Origin: Cercis canadensis
Taxonomy: Eukaryota > Streptophyta > Magnoliopsida > Fabales > Fabaceae
Direction: 5' to 3'
Length of the DNA: 64,000 bases
Assembly: GCA_003255065.1 (NCBI GenBank)
Contig: QAOA01003028.1
Location: forward strand, 401,056 to 465,055
The position numbers and the translations under genes are program-made. Under the pieces are notes generated by a model, which made no database searches, had not been told where the DNA came from, and was given only the letters and a program-made list of their open reading frames with translations. Positions 14,528 through 24,785 of the stretch are shown piece after piece. Every line of letters starts with the position of its first letter. The first letter of the stretch is position 1.

Positions 14528-17453
14528 TCAAGCATAAGCATCTGGGACCAACCTAGGGCTAACCATTGCAGACAAAGGCACTGCCTTTTGCAAAGTGATT
14601 CCAAAGACCTCATCCATGTTAAGCTCCACTCCATTTGGCAATTTCCAGTCAAAAGAGTGCACCAAAGTGCCCAAAATGTACTCAATCACAAGAATAGCCA
14701 TTCTATACCCTGCACATATTCTCCTTCCAGCTCCAAAAGGAATCAACTCAAAATCAACACCACTTGGATCAATTTTTGCATTCTTCCCATTCAAAAACCT
14801 TTCTGGGTTGAACTCTAATGGGTTTTCCCACACATCGGAATCTCGCCCTATGGCCCATATATTCACACTTAACCTTGTGTTCTTGGGGATGTAATAGCCA
14901 TTAACTTGGCATGCTTCAGTTGACACTCTGGGAACACCAAGTGGTGTTGATGGGTGCATTCTGTATGTTTCTTTGCAGATTGCTTGCAGGTATGGGAGTT
15001 TTGGTAGGTCAGACTCAGCAAGACGCCTTTGCCTTCCTACCACTTGGTCTATCTCTTTCTGTGCCCTTTTGAGGATGTTGGGGTTTTTCAACATTTCTAC
15101 TAGTGCCCACTCTATGATGCTTGATGATGTGTCTGTGCCTGCAGTGAACAAATTCTAGATGGGGGAACCCCAACATGCTTGTGGTTAGAAGTCAGAACAC
15201 AAATGAGAGAAGTTATTGGTATTTGTAAACTATTTAATACTTGTGCAGCTTGACAAGTAATAGAATATTGTGATAAAATGCACGTCACGGAACAGAAACA
15301 GAGGAGTAATACTTTTTCTAACCTTGAAATTGATTCTCAATCTGCGTACGTACCATGAAGGAACACAAAGTTCAATAATTAAACTAAGAATACGAAAGCT
15401 TTTTTGGTTTTATGTAGGATGGGATAATATATTATGAAGAGTCTTTACCCAAAAAAAAAAAAAAAGATACGAAAGCTTGAAATTGATTCTCAATCTGCGT
15501 ACGTACCATGAAGGAACACAAAGTTCAATAATTAAACTAAGAATACGAAAGCTTTTTTGGTTTTATGTAGGATGGGATAATATATTATGAAGAGTCTTTA
15601 CCCAAAAAAAAAAAAAAAGATACGAAAGCTTGAAATTGATTCTCAATCTGCGTACGTACCATGAAGGAACACAAAGTTCAATAATTAAACTAAGAATACG
15701 AAAGCTTTTTTGGTTTTATGTAGGATGGGATAATATATTATGAAGAGTCTTTACCCAAAAAAAAAAAAANAAAAAGTATAAGAAACATTAATTAAAATAG
15801 ATATAACTCTGGAGGGTGCTGGGAGTGGGTAGACTATAGAGTCGATGAAATCTTTAAACTAGTGATAAGCGTTGTCAACGAAGTGAAATTCATACAAACA
15901 TTAAATAGTTAAATACTGACCTAGTATAGCAGCAGGCCAGCAGCAATTCAGACAGAAGGAAAAGACAGCAGCAGTTAATTTTTGGCCCAAATATTATAAT
16001 ATATGTACCTAATAATATTTGTCTTTTTTTTCTGCGTGCTGTTATGTAATATGTTAAGGCAGTATTCAATAAATTAATATCAAACAGTATATTTCAATAA
16101 TGAAATAATTACAACTTTTTAATTGAAAATTATATTAACTAATGTAAAAAGTAATATTTCTCCACAAATAAAATATATAAATGATATATAAATGTATCAA
16201 ACTATCAATATTTGAGTTTAACAGTCAAAGAGCCTTGGCTCAATTAGCATTGCCGGCTTAACTTATTTTAGATTGAGAGATCGAATATTCTCCAGACCTT
16301 TTTTCAAAGAGTATTAAGGGGACAACTTAGATTTATAATACCAAGTAAAATCAGTTCTAAAAGAATAATGTGTCATATTAATATATCTGAAATAATTTGA
16401 GTGATTCACTTGAGTTTTGTTATATATAATTTAAATAATATCATCTTAATTAGTGTGAGATAATGTAACATAAAATAATATATGATAAATATTTAAAAAA
16501 AAAAAGAGAAAATTAATCAAAATGTCAAGAAGGTGGGATAAGAAATAGAGTACCAGTAAGAGGGCCTTGATGTTGGTCAAACTGAGTTTTTCACTTGAAG
16601 GATCTTCCCTATTATCCACCAAAATATCCAACAAATCTGGCTTCCCCTTTCTCTCACTTGCAGACTTCAAATGCTCCTCCATCATCTTATTCAAAAACGC
16701 ATCAAACCTTTTATGCAGCTTCTTCATTTTACCCACGACACCCTGCAAGTCCATCCAATCGATAGAAGGTATAAAATCACCAATATTAACCCCAGAAAGC
16801 ACCATAAACTCCACCACCATATCCTTAAACTCCTTAGACTCCAACCCTTTGTTTGCAAATATGCGATAACTTAGTACCACTTGGCTCACCATATTTGTAA
16901 TTGCACAACTCAAAAGATCTCCAATCTCTACTGCCCCACCTTGTTTGCTAGCCTCATACATGGCTGTGAGCATATAACCTACCTCAATTTCTCTAACATT
17001 AGCCCAATTCTCAAGAGCCTTACCACCAAGCATGTGCAAATTGCTCAGTTTCCTAAGCAGCTTCCATTTTGTGCCATAATCTGCAAAAACCATGTCTTGT
17101 GAACCGTAGCCTAAATGGGTTGTCCCTGCAATAGTGGGACGGCTTGAGAAATTATTGTCCAAGGTTTTGAGGAATGCCCTAGCTGCATCTGGGGTTGAGG
17201 CTACCACTGTGTCACAAGTGCCCATTTGGAGGTACATGATGGGTCCAAATTTCTTGGCCATTTTTGTGAGGTTGACATGAGGCATGGTACCTAGGAGTGG
17301 GAGAGCACCAAGAATTGGCCATCCTTTTGGGCCTGGTGGGAGTGTTTTAGAGGTGTGTTTCTTGAGAAGGAACCGAATGGAGAAGTGGGAAATGGAGAAG
17401 ATGAGAACAGCAAAAGCAAGTTCTCGCAAAAGAAATAATGCATCAAAACCCAT
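14528..17453 (-). CDS. Cytochrome P450 CYP75A-like, copy A (flavonoid 3',5'-hydroxylase family)
   Basis: Two exons, 17453-16554 and 15154-14528, encode 508 aa with a GT-AG intron of 1.4 kb. The protein starts [14 protein letters not shown] with a membrane anchor, then the proline hinge [15 protein letters not shown]. Motifs present: WKLLR in helix C, AGTDTS oxygen-binding helix (305-310), KETYR (ExxR, 361-365), PERF (417-420), heme loop [10 protein letters not shown] with Cys447. Length and one intron after NIKALLL fit CYP75A. The family hydroxylates the B-ring of flavanones and dihydroflavonols at 3' and 5' on the ER, using NADPH-P450 reductase. Copy A is clearly more diverged than B and [18 protein letters not shown] replaces [17 protein letters not shown] in the substrate-recognition site 1 region, and the GSESNEF segment is GLESKEF. 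Its substrate or regiochemistry may therefore differ. All visible catalytic motifs are intact. Confidence 0.9.
15323..15769. repeat. Three tandem copies of a 153-bp unit in the copy A intron
   Basis: Units start at 15323, 15476 and 15629 (each beginning CTTGAAATTGATTCTC), apparently identical, each ending in an A-tract. The third runs into the N at 15770. The perfect identity next to a gap character makes an assembly artefact or a very recent expansion equally possible. Confidence 0.85.
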
Positions 17454-17490
17454 ATTCTACTATGACAAATTAAGCTGAGTGTGTACAAGT

Positions 17491-17550
17491 ATTATATAGG
17501 AAGTTAGGAACGGCTTTATTGTTGAGCAGATGGTTAGGTTAGGTCACGTG
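17491..17550 (-). promoter_or_regulatory. Copy A promoter: TATA box, G-box and MYB AC element
   Basis: Reading on the minus strand: a G-box CACGTG at 17550-17545 (about 92-97 bp before the ATG) is followed directly by two overlapping ACCTAACC elements at 17543-17532. A TATATAA box lies near 17499-17491. The pair of a bHLH site and a MYB AC element is the classical arrangement bound by MYB-bHLH-WD40 complexes on flavonoid genes; binding here is inferred from the motifs. Confidence 0.6.
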
Positions 17551-19070
17551 CACAAGGCACAAACTATAGAGATAGACAAGAGTTTGACAAATTCAAGAGT
17601 AAACATAGTTTGACTACGTGGCCTTATCTCCATTCAAATTTGGCCTACTGCATAGTTTGTACTTTGTACATAGTTTTTTTTATTTTACTAAAGAATATGA
17701 TGCAAATTCTAAGAAAAAAATCCTAGAGGTCCTTTATTTGCTGTCGTGTTCTTCTCAAATTAATACGTATGAGGTTTAACATTCTGATTTCTAAACAATT
17801 TGCCCCAATTTAATGATTTATAGGATTTTAATTTGACAAAGAAAGGTGTATTTATGCTTTCAGTCTTTTGCGTGCCGGAACTAATAAACAGAGATGTTTC
17901 CTATTGGTCATTCTTGATTGCTTAATTGCGTAAACAATCAACGTCAATAAGTGAAGGGACACTGAGTCTTCAACTACAATTGCACTATACAACCTTTTTT
18001 TTTCAATGATACAACTTGTTGGTTTTGGTACGTGTTTTTTTTTTGGGTATACAAAGNTTTCAATGATACAACTTGTTGGTTTTGGTACGTGTTTTTTTTT
18101 GGGTATACAAAGAGAAACTAAAAGCAAAAGTCAGCTCTACAGAAACAAAAAAGTAAATAAAAACAGAAGAAAAATGGGCAAAAAAAAGTGGACAGAACTC
18201 TATAGGAGGACCCAACCAAAGTATCCATCTATCCTCATGCTTTGTAGGTATTCTCAAGCATTAGTTGACCCAGCCAAAAAATTATCATTTCATATGCCTT
18301 GCCACCCCTTCATGTGTTGCACATGACTTGTTTAAAATTGTTGATCCAATCTCCCCCCTCACGTTACACAATAACAATTTGCCGACAGGATAGCATGTAA
18401 GTTTAAAATTTTTAAAAACTGGGTGCAATGCCAGAAACTTTTTAGGAGGTCATCCTTCTCAATACTACTCTCATCCAAACACTCTAAACTAGGAATCTTA
18501 ATGGGATATGGTGCATTAATGTTGATATGATCGTACTAAATACAAAGTGATCACATATCACTCCTGAGGATGTAATCATAAAAGTAAAATCAAAATAAGG
18601 TTGTAAATATGTATAACTAAAATATTCCTTAAAATTATGCAATTATTTTATGTATGATTGTTTTGTTTATATTTAAAATAAAAATTACATATATTTTATA
18701 TATGATAATTATGTATAAAAATAGAATAACATACTATCAAAGACGCAAAGAAAGAATATTTAACACATCTCTTCATCTTTTTATTTTTTCAAGTTTTTAT
18801 TTTTGGTTTTAACAGTAAAATTATTTTAAGTCAATTTTCACACATTAAGACTAAATTATTTTTTAATAATTATAAGGGTACACCCTAACATCATCTTAAT
18901 ACATTTAAAAGATTTTTTTTTTTCTAAATACTGACCTAAGATTTGACTTGAATTAATCAGTTACGTCTTACCATCAAGCCCTTGTGTTTGTTTTTTCCCC
19001 AAGTTTAAGAGTCCGTAGATGACGCACTCCAAATACATACTGTAAAATATTTCAAAATATGACGTGATTG

Positions 19071-19748
19071 TCAAAATTGTCCTGTCAATCTGTCATCAGT
19101 TTTGGATGTTTCCACACTGCCATTCTAGAATCTTGACTTGACCGGGACAGGATTTAATATTATAAACGCGGTTGTCCAAGGATTTAATATGCATCGATTG
19201 TAAACTTAACACAATCTATCTATTGATTAAAAGGTGATTTGAAAGAGAATTTATTGACTAAAACGATGTTTAAAAGAGAATATATTGACTAAAACGATTA
19301 AAACGCGGTTTGAAAGAGAGTTTATTGACTAAAATTCTGTTTGAAAGAGAATATATTGACTAAAACGATTAAAACGCGGTTTGAAAGAGAATTTATTGAC
19401 TAAAACTCTCTTTATTGATTAAAACTCTGTTTGAAAGAGAATATATTGACTAAAACGATTAAAACGCAGTTTGAAAGAGAGTTTATTGACTAAAACTCTC
19501 TTTAAAAGAGAGTTTTAGCCAATAAACTCTCTTTCAAATCGCATTTCTTTCTCACAATTTCTGCCCACTTTCTTTAAATCGATTCAGCGTTTTATTCAAT
19601 ACTAATCCGTATTTTTTTTTAGTAAAATGCAGTTTTATTTTTACGTTTTATTCAAAATTGTCCTGTCAATCTGTCATCAGTTTTGGATGTTTCCACACTG
19701 CCATTCTAGAATCTTGACTTGACCGGGACAGGGTTTAATATTATAAAC
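19071..19748. repeat. 97-bp direct repeats flanking a repeat array
   Basis: 19071-19167 and 19652-19748 are nearly identical (from TCAAAATTGTCCTGTCAATC through CCGGGACAGG to TATAAAC, one difference seen: GACAGGATT versus GACAGGGTT). Between them lies the tandem array and hairpin at 19.2-19.5 kb. The inverted paralogous region near 45.4 kb holds only one copy and no array. Confidence 0.85.
19225..19541. repeat. Short tandem array ending in a hairpin
   Basis: About ten diverged copies of a ~30-bp unit of the form TTTGAAAGAGA followed by TTTATTGACTAAAAC, with two alternating variants. The end of the array is inverted: 19473-19503 and 19504-19535 form a ~31-bp inverted repeat with one mismatch, so the single strand can fold into a stem with essentially no loop. 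Confidence 0.85.
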
Positions 19749-20226
19749 CGGCCTCGTCACGTTTACCTAGTCATTTCATCCACTTGGTGAGCCGTTGACC
19801 CAAAATAGAACCCCACTTTTCGGATATAATAGAAAATTTAAAANTTTTTTTTTAAAAAAAAGAAGAAGACTTAATTGTTAGGATGCCTTATTAAACAAAC
19901 TAATAATTAGCAACAAAGTTAGTTTAATTAGTAAATATTGAAATATTTTACTTTTAAAATTTAGGTTTAAATCTTGTTAATTTTTAATAAATAATTGTAA
20001 GTATTATTATAAATTCTTGTTAAAATTTGTAATATAATTTTATCTTATCTTAAAATATAATAACTTTTCATTATATTAAGCTTTTATTAAAAAAAAAAAA
20101 ACTAACTAATAATTTTGATGCTGCTCAGTTGTTGAATGTTAAAATATATTTTGATAAAAAATTAAGTTTTACGGCTGAGATGGGTTAGCCTTCAGTCCAA
20201 TCCAAGATTGCGTAAGGATGTAGACT

Positions 20227-20455
20227 AGAGTTTTCATGTTTAGGGAAGTTGGCAAAGAGTAGACGTGGTCCATTCCAATTTCCAAGTTTGAGCCCCACTG
20301 TTCACCCTGCAAGTCTGCAAGGCGTCTCAGTCCTTAGGCAAGATTGATGTAGAGTTTTCATGTTTCAGGCAAGTTGACATGGTCCATTCCAATTTCCAAG
20401 TTTGATCTCCACTGTTCACCCTGCAAGTCCGCAAGGCGTCTGAGTCCTTATCCAA
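20227..20455. repeat. 124-bp tandem duplication
   Basis: The unit starting AGAGTTTTCATGTTT at 20227 repeats at 20351 with small indels; both contain GGTCCATTCCAATTTCCAAG and CTGTTCACCCTGCAAG. A diverged, shorter form of the same duplication is visible in reverse at about 44.89-45.0 kb, so it predates the inverted duplication. Confidence 0.8.
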
Positions 20456-21728
20456 GATTACTTATGTGACTCGGCTTTTTCTCTCACTATCTCTCTCTTT
20501 ATTAATGTCTCGTCTCCTTTCATTAAAAGGCAAGAATCTTTCATACTCTTTCGTTCTCACTCTTTCCTAATCTTTGGTTCCTTTTGGTAAAACTTCAAAC
20601 TCTACGCGCTCATGTAGAGGAGGTCCAACTTCCAAGACGGCGCTCATGCTAGTGGTAGAATTTTGTTAGTTATTAAGAAACTTAATTGTAATTTTAATTT
20701 TTTGGTTTTTTTTAATGAATAATTTATTTTTTATATTTATAAAATGTGTAATTTTAATCAGACAAAAATTTTTAGATTTATTTTAAGGTATAAAGTTCTT
20801 TAATTCATAATTTTACTGTTCAAATTAAAGAATTACGTCTTGTAAAACACCTCACCAAATTTTAGCACAATCTAATAGTGAATGCGTTTAAATTTTCAAT
20901 AAGATGAAACTTCTAATTTTGATATTTTTGCCTGAGTCCTACCATTAGACTAAGCTGACATTTTGTGAAAAAGTTCATAAGACATAACTCTTCAATTTAA
21001 ACGATGAGATTATGAATTAGAAAATTTTACACCTTCAAATAGACTTAAGAAAGTTTAGCTTACAGATAAAAGAACTAAAATTACATATTTTATTAATATA
21101 GATGGACTAAATTATTTATTTTTAAAGAAAATAGATCAAAAAACTCAAATAGTTAAAATAAGAGGACTAAAATTATAATTAAGCCTTATTAATACAATAA
21201 TTTAGACTTTTCTTAGTTATTAGATAAATATAATTAAAATTTTTAATTGAAGACACAAAAATAAAAATTCGAATAGAAAACTTTAATTTTTTTAAAAAAG
21301 AATCTTTAAATTAAGTAAATGTTCTTACATATATATATATATGAACTATATAGGAAAACTTATACAACTACATCAAATTTGATGACTTGTCAAACTTGCA
21401 CAATTTAGTCCATATGATCACATCAAAAATAAAAACAATTGCACTATAGGAAACATTCAAACGACATTAGATAACTAGCACAAACTATTTGTGCCAAACA
21501 TGTAAAGGAAAGAGAGGTTACAATAGATGTTCTTACATATATGAACTAGGAAAGCTTACAACTGCATTAATGACTTGTCAAACTTGCATTATTGGTTCCA
21601 CTAAAAAAAAAAAATAGAAAAAGAACACTTGCACTACTGGTAACATTTATACACCATAATATAAAACTAGCACAAACCATTTGTGCCAAACATATATAGA
21701 AATTATAGTCAAATTATGCTCATGAGCT

Positions 21729-23979
21729 TTAAGGAATGTAAGCACTAGGTGGCAACCTAGGCGTAACCATAGCTGAAAGAGGCACTTTTTTCTGCAGGGC
21801 AAGCCCAAAAATCTCTTCCATGTTGAGCTCCACAACTCCATTTGGTAAGTTCCATTCAAATGAATGCACCAGAGTGCCTAAAATGTATTGAACCAGCACA
21901 ATCCCCATTCTTGTCCCAGCACAAATCCTCCTCCCTGCTCCAAATGGGATCAGCTCAAAATCATTTCCACGAGGATCAATTTTTGCATTCTTTTCATCTA
22001 GAAACCTTTCAGGGTTGAACTCTAAAGGATTTTCCCATACATTAGGGTCTCGCCCTATTGCCCATATATTAACACTTAGTCTAGTGTTCTTTGGGATGTA
22101 ATACCCATTAACTTCACATGCTTCTGCGGAGATTCTAGGCAAGTTCAGAGGGGTTGATGGGTGCTTTCGGTATGTCTCCTTGCATATTGCTTGGAAGTAG
22201 GGTAGCTTTGGTATGTCGGATTCCAGAAGGCGTCTCTGTCGACCTATCACTTGGTCCATCTCCTCATGAGCCCGCTTCATGATGCTAGGGTTTTTTATCA
22301 TCTCGGATAGTGCCCACTCTATGATGCTCGATGATGTATCGGTGCCCGCGGAGAAAAGATTCTTTAGCAGGATAACATAAATTTCTAGTGAGAACAAAAT
22401 CTTGACAAAAATAAATTTAAGATAAATAAACAAAAAGGTATTAAAAGATAATAGTTATCCTTTAACAAATTAAGTTGTTCTTTACAATTCCCAATTTGTA
22501 GGTTCAGGATGGTAGCTAGTACATCACCATATCTGAGACATGTTTCATGATCTTAGTTCATTATTTTTTTCTCCCTTCTCGAGTACAAGTTTCAGGTCTT
22601 TTTATTTATTTGAGATGAAGATACTTGACTGCAATTTCTTTTCGGAAACCAAAATTATCAAAGTAGATGGAGAAATTAAGGAACAAAAAATGGAAGGTAT
22701 AGGGAGAGATGAGAAAATATAGCTTTTACTCAAAAGACTTAGTGGATGAATCCACGAATATCTTAACTTATCATGTTGTCACAAAGTGAATATTCAACAG
22801 TCAATATCATGTTTTCTAGAATTTTTCTGATTAAATAGGTAAACTTTTTAAAGTAAATTCACCATTCTCGTAGTACCAACACAATGTTTGCTGTACTGTT
22901 GCTCCGTAAACAAAAGCTATTGTCTTATGTCTAGTACTATTCATGCTTCGTTTACATTCACATCCTGACAAACTTGACAGTTAGCACAAAATTGAAACTA
23001 ACAAGAATCCATTAAAAGAAAAAGGACACACAGTTAAGCATTCACTTCCATAAAGAGTAAAAGACAGAGAGAGATATACCAAAAGAAGTGCTTTGATGTT
23101 GGTCAGTGTAAGTCTCTCGCCATCAGCATTTTCTTGGTGAGACATGAAAACGTCTAAGAAATCAGGCTTATTCTTGCGCTTATAACTCGAAGCCTTGTGC
23201 TCTTCAATCATCCTTGTCAACAACAAATCAAATCTCTTATGCAAACGCTTCATGCCATGTTCAATCCCTTGCAGGTCCAACCATGCAAGAAAAGGTATAA
23301 AATCACCTATGTTGAAGTACCCGGCAGTTGTCATGAGCTCAACAACCATGTCCTTGAACTCATTAGACTCTGAACCATGTGTCCCAAACACACGGCGACT
23401 AAGTACCACTTGGCCTATGATATTAGCCATAGCAAAAGTTAACATCTCAGGCACCACCACAGGCTGCCCCTGTGTGCTTGAATCGTACATTGCTCGAAGC
23501 ACGTGGCCGAGCTCGGCAACTCTAGCTTCTACCGAATCATCAAGGGCTTTTCCACCAAGCATGTGCAAGTTACTTAGTTTTCTAAGCAACTTCCACCTAG
23601 GGCCATAACCCGCGAACACCATGTCTTGTGAATCATAGGCCAAGTGAGTTGCTCCGGCATTTGGAGGCCGGTTCAAGAAATTTAAGTCTAGGGTTTTGAG
23701 AAATGCACGAGCTGCATCTGGTGTAGAGGCTACAACCATGTTATTAGCCCCCATTTTTAGGTAAATGATAGGTCCGTAAGTTTTTGCCCATTTTGCTAGT
23801 GTAACATGAGGCATAGGTCCCATCAGTGGTAGTGCACCCAATATTGGCCATCCTCTAGGCCCCGGTGGGAGCTTCCTATGATGGATTTTGAGGAGTGAGC
23901 GAAAGAAGAATTGGCTTATGAAAAAAATGAAAACGGCAATTGCAATTTCTTTCAGAACGAAGAGATCTAAGGATGCCAT
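21729..23979 (-). CDS. Cytochrome P450 CYP75A, copy B (flavonoid 3',5'-hydroxylase)
   Basis: Exons 23979-23080 and 22361-21729 encode 510 aa; the intron is 718 bp. The start ATG is the second one-codon-in candidate ([10 protein letters not shown]); the codons just before it hold no ATG. Membrane anchor, hinge [26 protein letters not shown] (305-310), KETYR, PERF and [10 protein letters not shown] (Cys447) are all intact. The sequence agrees closely with known F3'5'H proteins, which make the 3',4',5'-hydroxylated precursors of delphinidin and gallocatechins. Copy B is nearly identical to copy C but has two changes at family-conserved places: Ser102 to Leu in the SNRPP stretch of substrate-recognition site 1, and Trp149 to Ser in the KALDDW segment (codon TCG at 23535-23533 where C has TGG). 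These could reduce activity, so B may be a weakened duplicate. Confidence 0.92.
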
Positions 23980-24018
23980 ATTCAATAAATCTTGCTATGT
24001 AGCAATAAAGTGGAGAGC

Positions 24019-24098
24019 AATATTTATAATGGTTGCAAGTACATGCCTCCTATTTTACTTTTCAACTCCTTCAACCAATTAAATAACCATGCCACGTG
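24019..24098 (-). promoter_or_regulatory. Copy B promoter: TATA-like box and G-box
   Basis: On the minus strand a G-box CACGTG lies at 24098-24093, 114-119 bp before the ATG, and a TTATAAATATT box at about 24029-24019. The same G-box spacing is found before copy C. Unlike copy A, no ACCTAACC element sits beside it. Confidence 0.55.
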
Positions 24099-24553
24099 TG
24101 CGTCTAATGTTCTGCAAGACTAATTCTTAGTGTTTGAATCTTAGGTAAAAATGTAGAAAGCACCAAACGTGCGTTTTCGGGTCGTACCTAATATAATGAT
24201 TGCTTCCAAAATGCCAAATGCGTCCCCTTCGCTAAAACGCCAACTTTTTCCTTTTTTTTTAATTTTTTTTTTATTTTGCATTTTGAAATGCACCGTTTCG
24301 TCCCCAAAACATGTAAGAAACGCACTGTTGGCTGCCGATCACACAAAACGACAATGTTTTGGAGAAGTAGAATACCGGTCACAAGAAACAACACTGTTTT
24401 GCTGCAACTAAATCCTTTCTTCTTCTCCCAAAATCAGAGTTCACAGTAAAGAGCAGAGATTTTTCTTTCAAAATTCCTGATTGATATTTTTAAGGATTAA
24501 TGGTTGATATTTTTAATATTTAGAGAATTTTAATATTTTTTTTATTTTATTTG

Positions 24554-24578
24554 ATATATATATATATATATATATATA
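24554..24578. repeat. TA microsatellite at pseudogene break
   Basis: About 12 TA repeats exactly where homology of the adjacent CYP75A fragment ends, so the repeat is at or near the breakpoint. Confidence 0.8.
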
Positions 24579-24582
24579 GTAA

Positions 24583-24785
24583 AGAGGCTACAACCATGTT
24601 ATTAGCCCCCATTTTAAGATACATGACAGGTCCATACTTTTTGGTCCATTTTGCTAGCGTGATATGAGGCATAGGTCCCATCAGTGGGAGTGCACCCAAA
24701 ATTGGCCATCCTCTTGGCCCTGGCGGGAGTTTCTTGTCATGTGTTTTGAGGAGTGAACAAGAAACATGATATCTAAGGATGCCAT
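24583..24785 (-). pseudogene. CYP75A 5' fragment (fourth copy, truncated)
   Basis: Starts with ATGGCATCCTTAGAT at 24785 as in copies B and C. It then lacks about 50 bp of the anchor region, which shifts the frame, and resumes as [20 protein letters not shown] and [20 protein letters not shown]. Homology stops after NNMVVAS at the TA repeat. The leader upstream of the ATG also matches copy B, so the fragment kept its promoter-proximal end. It cannot encode a P450. Confidence 0.85.

Larger units (their letters stand above)
17551..21728. other. Intergenic DNA between CYP75A copies A and B
   Basis: No gene. Much of this segment is an inverted copy of 44.6-46.5 kb downstream of copy C. It contains the repeats listed separately, Ns at 18057 and 19844, and long AT-rich stretches. 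A 56-bp segment at 18001-18056 recurs at 18058-18111 around the first of these Ns. Confidence 0.6.

Noticed and set aside
19225..19541. CRISPR-like array of ~30-bp repeats
   Set aside because: Units are contiguous without unique spacers, diverge from each other, and lie in plant nuclear DNA; it is an ordinary tandem array.
24165..24420. Short gene upstream of copy B (frames in the AAACG-rich stretch)
   Set aside because: Both strands are open by composition only; no recognisable protein and no splice signals linking to neighbours.
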